Counted from the stretch's first letter, positions 1-12,231 are shown. The stretch is 64,000 nucleotides of DNA from Embiotoca jacksoni (GCA_022577435.1 JAKOON010000005.1:15532724-15596723); one strand, 5' to 3'. Program-made: numbers and translations. Notes: a model not told the origin generated them from the sequence alone.

Positions 1-971
1 TCTCATCTTGAGCAGCCTTCAGCAATTAAGTAGACATGTTTTCATCTCACTCTAATAAGAAATCAATTACGTCCAAGAGAATCCGACTGTGTTCACTTAT
101 TACCAAACTGACAATAAGGCTAGCAAAATAACCTTAAACAATGTACAGTGCAAATGATAGATCTATTTCCTTTATGAAAGATACATTAGGAAAAAGATCC
201 AGACTGTAAGATATCTGAAGTTGTTAAATGAAAAAGAGTAAATAATCATAAATCGCAAAAATCAAAAGACCCAATCTTGCATGTTTGTTGTCGTCTTGTG
301 CTACCTCCAGGCATCTACATTAGCAACTGATTAGTGCGCCTATATAATGACAAACAGAACATATGATGAAGATGATAAAATTGTGAGAATGCAAATTTGC
401 CTATGTGAAGTCTATGAGTATTTCCTCATGGCACTGATGGTTCGCTCACATTTAAACAGTTATCACTGTGTTTCTAATCCACTTTTAAAGTATTCAAAAG
501 GTGCACAGTGAGTCGTGCAGGTTACCAAAACACTGTAGTTCAGATAGACCTAGTGCAACTACAACTGAAGCACATAAAATTGTAGTATGCTGCACAGCAT
601 GTACTGTATGTTTGAACATGCAGAGTAACAAGCATGATGTACCAGCCAAAGTAATTATTTGGTTACAAAGATTAAAATCCAAGTCTGGATAAGAATTCCT
701 CTCTGCTTTCCTCTATTTCTATTGAGCTTAGAGTGGTATCAGACAAAGTACCAGTGCACTGTTTGGTATGTTACTGCATGCAGCACCACTATTCTAGCAA
801 TCCCATCAACGGGGGTTTTCATGTATTTCAACAATTACCTTTAATGCCATCTGTAGCTATCATCATGTTTACTAAGATCACCTCCTTGACTGTGTAGCCA
901 CCAAGTGTCTTCAGCCTATAAAACATTTTTTTTAAAGTGTAAATTATCTATCATAAATTCCTAGAGCCTGA
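1..971. other. Non-coding stretch, nothing recognised
   Basis: A+T-rich sequence without a credible coding frame. The short open frames near 500-690 and 660-840 overlap on both strands, lack splice context and resemble no protein I know. I see no simple repeat or transposon end here. It is most simply intergenic or intronic DNA. Confidence 0.6.
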
Positions 972-1178
972 GATGATGCTGTCACGTCTTTTTTTTCCCC
1001 CCAGCAGTCCAAAAACTCAAAGAGCTTCAATTTAGTATAATATCAGACAAAGAAAGCAACAAATTATCACATTTGAGAAGCTAAACCCATCAGATGTTAA
1101 GCATTTGTACTTGAAAATACACTTAAATTATTAATCTTTTGTCAAAAAAGTTGACGATTAATATTCTGTTGAATGATT
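972..1178 (+). repeat. Interspersed repeat, copy 1 of the GTTGCAGCTCTAG family
   Basis: A diverged copy of an interspersed element common in percomorph fish; class uncertain, probably a non-autonomous DNA element. In the usual order it shows a GTCACGTCTT start, AGTCCAAAAACTCAAAG, CACATTTGAGAAGCT and then GTTGACGATTAATATTCTGTT. The last block matches the second copy at 4786-4980, which has GTTGCTGAATAATTTTCTGTT. The terminal GTTGCAGCTCTAG is lost here and the sequence runs into ATGATTAATCACCC. The comparison between the two copies is direct; the family assignment is from memory. Confidence 0.6.
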
Positions 1179-3008
1179 AATCACCCAGTCGCGGCCACTC
1201 TAGAGCCAAAATCCACATTCATTCACTATTAATATGCATGAAACTGACATATTACATGAGAAAGTTTATCCAAAATATCATGTCTCAAAAGGGAAATATA
1301 GTTTGAAAATGATGATAAACATGATATAACTCTGATATATCCTGGGTTCAAGGCAGTCATGGACATTACAGGCTTAAATCTTTATTTTATCACTCTCTTC
1401 ACTGACCTATATAACACAGCCAAATCAGAATAACATAATCACAGTAAAACTAACGTATTAACAGTGATTTATTATATATTATAATAGTATTTTTCTCTCC
1501 TGACAACACCAGGCCTCCTACTCCTGTGTGTATTTAAACTGATCATTTTCAGCATGGAGGATATCTTCCTTAGTATACATAATTAATAAAATCTCATTCC
1601 ATTATTTAGTTTATTACTGGCAGATGCCTCCTGATGACACAGAGAGATGGAATGCACGAAATATAACAGGCATCTTGTTTTAATTGTTAAAATGTTCTCT
1701 TCTCTTTTTTAAGGTGACAGGGCCATTACTCCAAAGTCACCACTTATCAGCAGTATCTCAGAGGATTAATGGTTTCACTTCTGCTAGTAAGAAATGTTTA
1801 AGTTGTCCTGATTATCAGTGCAAGAAAAAGAATAATGGTTATTTGTCATTGTGTTAAGCAGTGGGAGAGACTAATCTAACAAAACACTCAGTTAAGAACA
1901 CTATTAACCCTTTGTGGCGAGACTGAGTGGGACGTGTGTTGGACTGAGCGCAGCAGTGAAGCCTGTCTGAAATGAATGCTTTCCTTCACGAGAGCTGTGT
2001 CAATCTGATTCATAGCTGCATCATTTATAAGCAGCTATATTGGTATTGGTGTGTAGAAGACAAAACTACTTTCAAATAGTATATAGGCTAAAACAACAAT
2101 GTATGCAGTCATAAAAAGGCAGACAGTTTCTATGGTTTCCTTATTGAGTGTGATATTCTCCATAATATTCCCTTTACTTTGGTGCAGACTTTGAATGGGT
2201 AAGATGACAACGACCTACAGGTCAAGAGTGGATAAAGGTAATAAAGGTATCTAGAGCTTGAAAAACTAGGAGGGAAGAATCCAGTGTCTTAAAGTTATCA
2301 ATGACAGGGATACAATGAAAGAAGAACCAATAACATAGAAAAAAGAAGTCCAAAATGCTACGGTAAACATTACACGACAGTAACATGGACTTCATTCAAT
2401 AAACTCATGGCTAAATGTTAACTAAATCTTACAGTAAGTAAAAGGAAACATGATGATTGCAAATTGCAAATTTAGAATTTAAATTCAGATCGGAACTTAA
2501 AGTTTGTTTTCAAAAAGACCAATTACCGCCACCAATAGCTGACACACTACCAATTTAACACATTTGTCTTGTGAAGGATTTTTTCTTTCCAGTGGTACGG
2601 TCCCTGAAGCTTTTGTACCGGTGGTGCAGGCTTGTTCCTGCTCCAGTAATCGCCTACATTATTTTCCTTGTCTGTCACCTTTATAGTATCTATTAGCCAC
2701 TCTCTACTATCTGTTTGTGGGGCATTTTCCCTTCCTTTTTCCCATGAATGTTTTATATATTGGAGGGAGAATGATTGTTCTTTGCAATGAGGCCAGCGAG
2801 TGGCCTCAGTAAGACAAATTGCTCCAGAACGTCTAAATGGCAGTCAATGATAACTCATTGTAAGGAGAGTAAGTGACTTCCAATGGAGTGGATAGGGGAC
2901 AGAGAATAATGGCAGAGCACAGGTGAAAAATAGATGTTTGGCTCAGTGTAATTACTCCATTAGGGGGCTCTCTGTTAATCTACCAAGCCACAGCAAGTGT
3001 TTTTACAG
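1179..3008. other. Non-coding stretch with one weak exon-like segment
   Basis: No convincing gene. A strong-looking acceptor (TTCTCTTCTCTTTTTTAAG) ends at 1713, and a GTAAGA donor begins at 1787. They would frame a 73-bp segment, 1714-1786, that is open in one frame, but nothing else supports it. The rest is A+T-rich sequence with short random frames. Confidence 0.5.
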
Positions 3009-3143
3009 CGATGAGGAGGTGACGGGCGAAAATGACTGCAAACTGGACAGAGAGGAGCTCCGCTACCTCCCCAGTCACAACACACACTATGAAGTGTTTA
3101 CTAATGGACAAATCTCATCCCACATGAGCTACTCCAGTTACAA
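3009..3143 (+). CDS. Candidate internal coding exon, 45 codons, unidentified
   Basis: A 135-bp segment preceded by TGTTTTTACAG and followed by a consensus donor GTAAGTGTG at 3144. It is exactly 45 codons long and has the same phase at both ends, so it could be a cassette exon. The frame is open across it and translates as ...DEEVTGENDCKLDREELRY... followed by LPSHNTHYEVFTNGQISSHM, a polar, charged sequence with no membrane segment. The frame closes with TAA only because the donor itself creates that stop. G+C is higher than in the flanks and several codons are C-ending, as in fish exons. No family is recognised and no partner exon was found nearby. It could instead be a conserved non-coding element with chance splice sites. 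Confidence 0.35.
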
Positions 3144-4455
3144 GTAAGTGTGGTGATAGATGTATTGACGAAGTTCATCATCAAGCTGACATATTAATTA
3201 CCTGCAGTATGGTTCCGCGCATTCAGAGTGCTTTAACCTTCTGTGTCTCCATTTTATGCTGGAGGATGGATCAGCTGTGAGCCTGTTAAATATGAAAATC
3301 TGGGTTAGAACAAAAATAGGGACAAAGGAAAAACCCACCCGCTGGAAACCAACACCCCCGTTCTGCTGATTTCCAGACAAACATAATGATAACAATTTTT
3401 TGACCATTTGGTGTCTGCTGCTTCCGCCTGTGGCAATCTAGACAAAAGAAGCCTGGAAAAAAAAATGCTCCAATATGGTCTTAAGAGTTTATTCTGACCA
3501 TACAATCTGTTTTCTTAAGTCAACTTTTAAAAGACTGCTATGAGCAGTGCCCACAGCATTATCAGTGAAGCTCAGACTGACCTTGTATTCACCTTTATAC
3601 TATTTCCCATCTGTTTAGGTTCCACCCTAGAATTCATCCCAGTTGGCTGTAGGCCCACTTTGCATTGGGCTTTCTCAGCGGAACCCTGAACAAAACCCTG
3701 TAGGAGCAATTTAGCCTATTTCAGAGAAATCTCAGCTTGTATCTCAGCAATTCTTTCAACACCTGACAAGCCTACCTGGACTTTTTCAGGCTGTTTCCAG
3801 TATGCAACATGAGCGGTTTGCCCTTCCTTTTACTGCAGCGTTACACTTGACTTAAAAACCAGTTCAGTCCTGAAGCATATCAACAAAAGAGCCACAAGGA
3901 TTTGGTCACTTCTGCAATTGAGTTTTGAAACCAAGATTACCATAAAGTAACAAATACACCCACCGACAAACAAAAAACAGTGACAACATTTGCAGAAATT
4001 GTGTCTATTGTAGTTTCCCTTAGCTGTATCTACACATTTAATCAGCTTAAATTACATTTATAAGCAAATTGAGGCAGTAGGGTTACACTTTTCAACCTTG
4101 GTTATAGCCTCACCAATACAAATCCTCACTGCAGCTCATTAGAGGGGTAAACTGACCTTCAACAAGATACAAACGATTAAAGCTATCAGCAGGCAGGAAT
4201 GGCTCGAAACACTCACAAAGGCACCAATACAAGGCGTCCAGCTGGACTACTTTCTCTGCCCCAGAAGCTACAGGTTGCGGTAAGGGGACTTCAAATGGTA
4301 AGGACAGTGAGAGGTGCCATTATCACTCTGTGATGAAAACGAGCACGGTGACCCGATTAAAGCGAGAATTTCTGGGTCACGGTCTTGTTTTTCAATGCTT
4401 AATTTGTCTATCGATAGCGACACGGTCCGTGGCTTGGACCTACCTGTAATATTAT
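3144..4455. other. Non-coding stretch, nothing recognised
   Basis: If the exon at 3009-3143 is real, this would be its downstream intron. Open frames on the minus strand at 3198-3505 overlap each other and look random. No repeat or motif cluster stands out. Confidence 0.55.
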
Positions 4456-4743
4456 CTTTCTAAAAGTCGTGGTTCAGACAGTGGCCCTTGTCACTGAAAC
4501 CCAACACGGAGTGAGTGAGCGGATTAGCCTACAGCATGTGGCAGGGAGGAAACGCCGGGCAGCCGCTGCCGTGCAAGTTGCGGGCTGCGGCGCCACTCAG
4601 TGGACGCTCCGGATTCAGGAGCTCCTGCTTCACATAGTGGCTCCCAGTCATTGCAGCCTTCCGGGCAAAACAAGCCATTCAAACTATTTTACAAGTTTTC
4701 AAACCCCCCAAAAAACACAGTATGCAGTACGCTGTGGAGTTAG
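4456..4743 (+). promoter_or_regulatory. Small CpG-rich block ending in a splice donor; possible first exon
   Basis: From about 4500 to 4640 the sequence is much richer in CpG than its surroundings, with roughly ten CpG dinucleotides in 130 bp (for example GCCGCTGCCGTG and GCGGGCTGCGGCGCC). The block runs into GGAGTTAG followed by GTAAGTAT at 4744, an excellent donor. A frame is open on the + strand across 4469-4747, but its translation is Ala/Val/Arg-rich and resembles no protein. A CpG-rich segment followed by a donor fits an untranslated first exon with its promoter. It lies about 1.3 kb downstream of the exon candidate at 3009-3143 on the same strand. No TATA box was seen. Confidence 0.35.
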
Positions 4744-4785
4744 GTAAGTATATATTTTTTTTATAGCTCGATAGATGGATAGATC

Positions 4786-4980
4786 TATTTGGTCTTTAAA
4801 ATGTCCGGAAATGGTGAAAAAAGGTTTCCTAAAACCAAAGATGCAACTTTAAAAAAAAAAAAAAAAAAAAAAGTCATTCAAAAAAATGAATCAAAATCAT
4901 TGGTGATTTTCAAAATTGTTGCTGAATAATTTTCTGTTGATCAACTAATCGATTAATAAACGAATTGTTGCAGCTCTAGT
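4786..4980 (+). repeat. Interspersed repeat, copy 2 of the GTTGCAGCTCTAG family
   Basis: It begins GGTCTTTAAAATGTCCGGAA and ends ATTGTTGCAGCTCTAG, both hallmarks of the element also present at 972-1178. The 3' part carries the characteristic TAATTTTCTGTTGATCAACT and AATCGATTAAT. A 22-bp poly(A) run (4851-4872) replaces the middle of the element, so this copy is internally deleted. It starts about 40 bp after the splice donor at 4744. Confidence 0.7.
4851..4872 (+). repeat. Poly(A) tract, 22 bp
   Basis: An uninterrupted run of A inside the repeat copy at 4786-4980, marking the junction of its internal deletion. Confidence 0.95.
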
Positions 4981-5045
4981 TGTAGCAGATAATAGCAGTC
5001 TGTCACACCTCACATACACATAGATGCCTTTTCCAGACTTTTGGT

Positions 5046-5419
5046 GTGCTCTTTATTTTTAATGATTATTGTGTGATTACAAGTGATAACAATTGGACCG
5101 ACATGCATGCACCATTTCGAACAAAATCTATATCTGACTCTTGTCTGGAAGATGGGAATCTTGTCTACTCCAAATTCAAGCAAGGGCTTTGTCTTAAGTT
5201 GTACAAGAGTGTCAGGAATACTGTGGACTTACACGTTATCCTTCACCTGAGCCAAAACTGGAAGGCTTGTTTAGGTGGCCTTTGGTATACAGCAACAAAC
5301 AAGTTCATAGTGTCTGTGGTCCAGCCTTCTCGGGGCTTCCTTTGCATCAGACGCACTCCCCTTCATCTCATGCTAATGTAGTACAAAAAAGATATCTAGC
5401 TTTAAAGACATGGCAGTCA

Positions 5420-5450
<31 letters not shown>
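5046..5450 (+). other. 111-codon open frame followed by a 28-bp poly(A) tract; possible retroposed sequence
   Basis: An open frame runs from 5046 to 5381 and is followed 41 bp after its stop by an uninterrupted A28 tract (5423-5450). Frame plus poly(A) is the general shape of a retroposed transcript. I do not recognise the translation (it includes SKFKQGLCLKLYKSV), no AATAAA lies just before the A-tract, and I could not find flanking duplications. Chance proximity of a random frame and a microsatellite is equally possible. The A-tract itself is certain. Confidence 0.25.
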
Positions 5451-5453
<3 letters not shown>

Positions 5454-8190
5454 TGTGCTTAGTGTTTGAAGTCATAAATGTGACAGAAGACTTCAAGAGA
5501 AAAGACCCAAGACTGGCAGTCTAAAGATGAGTGAGAGGCAGACAGGGAACATGTTTTTTTTCCCATCCAGAGGGATATTCTGTGGCCAAGCTTGATTATT
5601 AGAGATGAAGGACAGGCTGAGAGGGTATGGGATTGTTAAATTCTTGAATCCTTTCACCAAATAACTATAACATTCTTCTGCACTCTATTTCTGTGCATTT
5701 ATGGTGCACCCTTGATTCTTCCCTCTTTTCTTTTTGAGGCCGAATGAAATTCAGATTCCTTGATGATATGCAAAAAGCAGGAGAGAAATATGGAAATATA
5801 ATTTGAGGCTCTCCTGTATCCAAACTTGGGGTATTTATAAATAATATTGTGAAATAATTTGTAGCTAATGTTGACATTCCAAAACCCAATTGACCCTATA
5901 CAATATGACTGAATTTCAAGTGCTGGCAAGAATTCACAGGCTCATCCCCTCAATAACTAATCACTACACTGTATATGTAGACAGCACTTCAACTGTCTAT
6001 GGTGTTATGTGAAACCCTGACTGTGGATTCAAAACCTCTGTTCCCCTTTCTATGAGAGGCTGTGCTTCATTTGATGCCCTGTCCATTATTGCCAGCATAT
6101 TTGAAAAGTGCTAAGCCTTGAAACGAGTCCCATATTATTTCAGGCCGGACTGAATATTTCACGGCAGGAGGCAGAAAATGAGACCTTCCCTCAAGAGACT
6201 GCCTGCAGTGCATTCTACTTGGTGCAGCAATCGGAGGGTCTCATACTGTGCAAAACACACTTGAACAAACAATTATATATTTATCCACCACACTTGTGAG
6301 ATTTTTCTTTATTTTTTTTTTCATGTGTGTGGCTGCACAGAAAAAAATGGGGGGAAAAAAAAATGTAAAATTGAGGGAAATTGTAAATATGGAGGGTAAC
6401 TCTACTTTTGTGCTCGCAACGATTGGTATCAGCACACACATCAGGGACAGTGAGTATTCAGCGACCCATAACACAAGGTGTTTTATCACCACCTCAGGAG
6501 CAGAAACACATTCCAGGGAAAAGTGGAGCTCCCTTTGAGTTACACCCAGAGTATAACAGCGGCAGGCTAAAAACAGGAAGCTAACCAGACTGATTCTTGA
6601 ATCACCTGTGTCTCCTTGAAATCAGATCCCGGTCCTGTAAGACTGGCCTGTGTGTTCCGGTGCATGATTTTAAATAAATGTGTAACAGAGTACACTGTGG
6701 ACAGTTGTCTGGTAACAATGCTGTCTTTTTAGTGATTCAGGAGAGTTGCTACAGTAGCAGCATCCCTTTCTGAAATGCTTGAGGGCAGAATATTCATGGG
6801 TCAAGAGTGGCAGGACAAGGAAAGTTCCTGAGAAAGCTATCACTCTTACGAGAAAAAATAAATAAACTTAAGAAAGATATGTAGGTGTGTTATATAGTCA
6901 CCCACTCGAACTGCCCTCTGCCCATTTATACATTATCACTGTTTGAGTCATTGTTGCAGTATTATTTTATTTGGCAAGCAACAATAACATCATATATTCA
7001 GACATGCATTCTGGTTTCTGAGCAGATGATGATGGCTTCTTCTATCTGGCAAAATATATATTTTCCCTATTGACATTTGATATAAAATTGTTATCAACCA
7101 CAAATGACTGTCTTTTAGAATATAAAGTTGACATATAAAATATGATTCAATTTTATTTCACAATATTGGACAAACTACTCAATTTGCACCTAAAAGTAGA
7201 TTTGCAACAGGAAAAAAGTCAAACAACAAAGCTTTGCTTAATCATTGAAACTTCAGCTGGCAGTGACCTTTGGGAAGGATCCATATCTCGGTTCCTGGAA
7301 GAAATGATGTGGATGGCAAGCAGTTGTGTCCTTTGTGTTTTGTGAAGATATTGAGTGTTTGAAGTGTTAACCCTGACACTACGCCTTTGGGGCGAGCAGG
7401 CGAAGGAAACATGTCACACAATAGGATGGGACTTGGATCTTTGCCTCCCCTTTTCTGACCTCTGACCATTATTGGTTTTAAGGGTTGCTGCAACCACGGC
7501 TCCTTAGGGGGAGTGTCTGCCTTGATCATATCATCCAAATGTGTAGAAATAGGAGTATTACTTAGCTAATGACCGGGCCATTGAATAAAACATTTTGTGC
7601 TCTCTTTTATTCATTTGTCTGAAAGATTCACAGGTTTATTAAATCCTATGCTGTTACAATGTCATGATTTGTGAAGTTGAAAATGTTATTTCATAATTTG
7701 ATGGACTCAAATCTTTTTTTAAATGAGACACTGTCAACAAAATGTACTAATTCTGTATAATTTATTGCACAACCCTATGAAATTGCTGCCTCTATTCTCA
7801 TTACAAGGCTTCTTCATTCAGCCTGCTTTTTTCACCTCATGGTGACTTCAAAAGTCTTGGCCCTCTATTAGGTATTTGCTGTCATGGAAATGACCTTTGT
7901 TAATGAATCTTTGAATTTTGGTTGACAATGTTTTTGTGTGATCTCTCCATGTTATATGCCTCCAGTAGCTTCACTGACATAATCCACTGAGGCCACACAT
8001 AAAACAGTGTGCCATCTGCACCTGGAGCATGGCTATCAGCTCTGTTTTCCCCCCTCACACTGCCTTTGCTTGAGCTTTCTCCTGCCTGTGTGTAGCCTGA
8101 CCCCGCTCTTCCCGTTCCAGGCTACAGAAGCCAAACCAAAGGCAGCTTTCAAGGGGGACTGTCTGCTCAAATCAAGTCAGAGGCCTTTTT
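5451..8190. other. Non-coding stretch with low-complexity T/A/G tract
   Basis: No recognisable gene. A low-complexity segment at about 6300-6366 (T-rich, then A-rich around GGGG) produces overlapping chance frames on both strands. The minus-strand frame at 7242-7538 is open for 98 codons but has no splice context and no recognisable domain. Confidence 0.55.
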
Positions 8191-8206
8191 AGAATCGGTT
8201 CAGAGA

Positions 8207-8460
8207 TCATAGCAAGTAGAAGTCAGGGAAGAGGATGACCCTCTCCTCCAGGCTTGATCGGATCTTGGCCCAGTCAAACCCAGCAGGGCTCAGTCTCTGG
8301 ACAGCTTCGTCTCTGCAGGCTTTGACTCTGTGATAGTGCGAATGAAAGAGGGCACCAAGAGAGCAGCAGTTCTGATGTGTCAGGCTCAATGTCCTGGCAG
8401 TCTCGCAGAGCAAAGTGGGCAAAGCAAAGGACACAGCCAGCAGGCACGGGGCCAGAGTAA
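8207..8460 (-). other. Weak candidate terminal coding segment, unidentified
   Basis: On the minus strand a frame is open from an upstream TGA to a stop at 8207. It reads as a hydrophobic stretch (LAPCLLAVSFALPTLLC) followed by a basic, cysteine-containing region and the ending SSLEERVILFPDFYLL. This looks like a leader followed by a mature chain. There is no ATG in frame, only a poor upstream acceptor (AATATAG), and no family I recognise. The opposite strand is also open here, as often happens by chance. Confidence 0.15.
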
Positions 8461-10300
8461 GACCCCTATATTGTATGACATGTCATCTAATGGCTGTCCT
8501 TTTGTTTTAGATCTTTGCATCTGAGATAAGTTGGGGCCAGTGACAAAGGTCACAACATATGAGGCAAATAAGCAAATGTAAGCAGGCTCTATAATGGCAC
8601 AAATGAACACAATGTTTAACATTTAATAGTCTAACATTTAAGTTAATTACTACATTGTTACCAGATAGAAAAATAAGCACTTTCCCTGATTAGTAACTAT
8701 TAGCATCTGTTGATTTATCATAAATCACTCTTTTCTCCATCAGCAATTAGAATTAGGTTTTATTTGCTCATCCTCTACATAAAACCTGGTATTCACAACA
8801 CCTTCATAGAATAAAAACTAAATTCTCACATTTTATTCTGGTGTCTTGTTTCATGGAAGAACAACAATGTCAGAAAACTTTTGAATTCTGCTCACTGTAA
8901 ACACACTGTAGCTACATATTGGGATGGAGAGAGCTGGTTGTGTCTTGTTGACACACAGGATTATTCACCCTGTGTTTCTGACCCGTCTCTACTTGACTGG
9001 GGCTCCCCTCACTCCCACCTCCACAGATCTCAGTATTCATTAAGATTACATATTTACTTTAAGCCTGCCGCCTCTTTGCATAATGGCAAGCAGGTTCCCT
9101 GGCTAGCACAGTGTGTTTCAAGTGCTCGGTGAGGATACGACTGAATTTTAAACACGATGTGTCTTGCTTCGTAGTTGACCTTGCACAAAAAGCCCAATGA
9201 TCTCATTCTTCGCTTCAGTTGAAAGCTGCTGATTCTCTCTGTTACAGTGTTGCTCCTGTAAGAAATGAGCCCTGTATGGCCTGCATATCACTGCAGGCTA
9301 CTTCTACAGACTCCCTCCAGTTTCTCTTTTCACCAGAATAGGTGGGCAGGGAAAATGGCTCAATTCATAATGCTTTGATATGGAAATCTAGGTTAATTTC
9401 TCTCTCCAAAGGGAGTAATTTACCAACAGAGAATATAATCCAGCTAAATGCAGGAAGGGCGTTCAGCCATCCTAAACGTCAGCATGGTAAAACTTATCTA
9501 AAGTTATTATTTTACAAAGATAGCTCACTTGATAAAACTATCTTTTACATCTGGAGCTTGAGGATCGTGTATCTTTGTTGATACTGTATAGTGTTAGAAG
9601 TCACAGTTCCTTGTCAACCACAGTCATTTCCCACAAGGCGATGGCAGTAAGTGGATATCACCCAGCTCACTACATGTAACTTTATCTCAGACTTACTTAA
9701 GGCCAGTGAACTTTCAGGTCAGTAGAGGTCACAGAGGGACCCTCTATACATTGAGGCCACATGCTTCCGTCCACTCAAATGGATTGTAACGATTACATTG
9801 AATAGCCCTGAGCTTTGGAACGGCCCTCAGCAGCTTTACTTGGCACAACTATCTGTAAGAGCACAAAGGACATGCAGCGGAGACAAAAGTTAGTAACTGT
9901 TTTAAAACATCCTCACAAAAAAATGTACTTACATTTTATGTTTGCGTAGTCCAGACACAGCTGCCATAGCCTCAGTATAAAACGGTTAGGATAAGACTTT
10001 TATGAAGAGCTCTTCAAGTGCCCATCATCATGCTGGTACCATTTCATCCATGGCTTTATGTGACTGAAAGCATTTATTATACTGACACCCAACAGTTACT
10101 TTGATACTGTGCCTGTCAGTCTCAGGCATTGCCAAGCTGTCTTATGCGACTCAGGGTTATGAAGGTTAATATTGGCTAGTGCTAAAAATTCAAATGATGA
10201 CAGGATGGGTTCATTGATGAATGACTGATAGTTGACCCCATATTTCACTTGTCATTGTGTCCACTAAAGCTTTCTCGGACAAGGTTTGTCAGAAGAGGTT
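8461..10300. other. Non-coding stretch, nothing recognised
   Basis: A+T-rich DNA with short random frames, such as 8881-9132 and 9342-9581. No repeat family or motif cluster was identified. Confidence 0.55.
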
Positions 10301-10309
10301 TGCAGCTTA

Positions 10310-10400
10310 ACCCTCAGTAGTCTTTGTATTTCCTCACTGTCTCCACAGCTGATGACTCAGTTCCTTATCGTGACTCATCGTCAAATCTGATTAATACTGG
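10310..10400. promoter_or_regulatory. Pair of AP-1 type motifs
   Basis: Two exact TGACTCA motifs lie at 10353-10359 and 10371-10377, 18 bp apart start to start, with an extended second context GTGACTCATCG. TGACTCA is the known binding site of Fos/Jun (AP-1) dimers. Two perfect sites this close are unusual in random sequence, but there is no evidence here that the segment is active. Confidence 0.3.
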
Positions 10401-12231
10401 ATTTGTTCTACAGCGCTAGAAAACTCAGGGTCTTAATGTAGGACATAAGCAAGTCTATGTCTGTGCGCTTATACTTCTATTTATGTGTCTGTTTATACAA
10501 ATACAAAAGTTTATGCTTGGTAAATCAGTAATGAGGAAAATACTGAACAGTAAGACCAACATTGGAAGCTACTAAAAGGATCATTGTCAATGAATTCTAA
10601 TGCTTTTCCATTTTTGTAAACACTGACAATAAAAAAAAAAAACTTAGAAGCATTAAAGTGAATCAAACCAATCATCCGTATGTCATTCCAAGATCAAATC
10701 TGAGGACACATTTTACATACTACCATGGAGTTATTTAGGTAAAAGTGGACCTAGTCTTTATTTGGCCACATCAAATTTATATACTATCTAAATTCAAAAT
10801 TATTTAACTGTTTACAACAGTCACACATACAAATATGTTTAAGCCACAAATAAACAATAATCCCTTTTTTCAGGTATAAATGGAATGTTTTATTGGTTCT
10901 TTAAAGCAGCTGGAATCACTATTTTTATATCAACAATGGAGGGCCATTGCACAGTATGTTGGGACATACAGAGCAATGAACCAAGAATAAATCCAGCTCT
11001 TCTTTTTCCCTTCGCTTAATAGTATCTTTCAGGTAATTTTTGGGGTTTAACGATTCCCATCTTTACTGCTTTGATTCACTCTCATGGCATCAATTTTTGC
11101 TGCAGCACACAGCTGTTTGCTGCAAATAAGCTCTGAAAAACCCAGCCTTCACTGCCCAGTATCAAACAGCAGACACACAAAGTTAGCTTAGTACCCAGCT
11201 GTTGAACATACTCAAGTCCTTAGCAGTTGCAGTTGCTAAATGCATATTTCCCTCTGAATAGTAGAGACCAAGCACAAAGCTAAAAGGAGAGTGGATATTA
11301 GACTTGGATTCACCAGGTGGCCAGAAAAACAACCTGGAAAATGTTGTCTCCTATTCGGTGGATGCATAAATAGCAGCTGTTAACAAGTAAATTCACAATA
11401 TCACTGGAAAATGTGATAAATCAGAGCACATTTCAATGCTGAAAGATTTCAACATATTAAGTCAAGTTATCAAAAGTGTCAAAAGAAGGTGTTGTATTGA
11501 TGAATTAAGTTAGGAAGTCCATTTTGTTTTTTGTTTTTCCGCAAATCTAAATCTGGTATTTGCTTGGAAAATAATAAAGTGACCTATTAATACAAACCTG
11601 AAAAAATATCCCTCTATCAAAGGCAAGTCTACTTGCAAGGTCTGGTCCAGTGATGTCTTGTGTCTTGTAATGACCTATAGAGAGAGACACTTTTAGGCTA
11701 TAATACTTCCATTACCTCTGCACTGTCACATGCTGTATTGCCTGATGGCTTTAAAATAGGAACCTCATCTGGCCATGGTTTGGCCCATGATATGCCATTG
11801 TTTTGCTGTCTTAAGACACACATCGCCCGTGGGTTTTGCTCTTTCAGGTATTCAGCTGGAGGACACATTGGTGAAACCTTGTGTTGATGAGGGCAATGAT
11901 ATCAGTCAGAAGCACTTCAAGTCATAGCATAGCTGGACACAAGTAATGACTTCCATCGTCAACTGTAGTTCAGCAGTCATGGAGTCAAAGGACAAAGGGT
12001 AAAATACATGCTCTAATCTGGAAAGGTCAATTCAATCAACCTTACTCTGGTATCAGTGTACAGTATATGTAGAACCTTTGTTTCCTCATGACGTCCATTA
12101 TGATAGTGATGCTCAGTGGTATTATTTACTCGTCTAAATATAGAAAACCATGAATTGGACCTATGCTTCAGAGGCGAAAGAATAGGTTGTATGTCACTAC
12201 ATAATTACTCAAGATTTTTTTTTTTTGTATA
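10401..12231. other. Non-coding stretch, nothing recognised
   Basis: A+T-rich DNA without open frames of note. An A12 run occurs near 10630 and a T11 run near 12215, just before the inserted element at 12232. Confidence 0.55.

Noticed and set aside
1714..1786. 73-bp segment with strong acceptor and GTAAGA donor
   Set aside because: Too short and unsupported. Such pairs arise often by chance in 64 kb.
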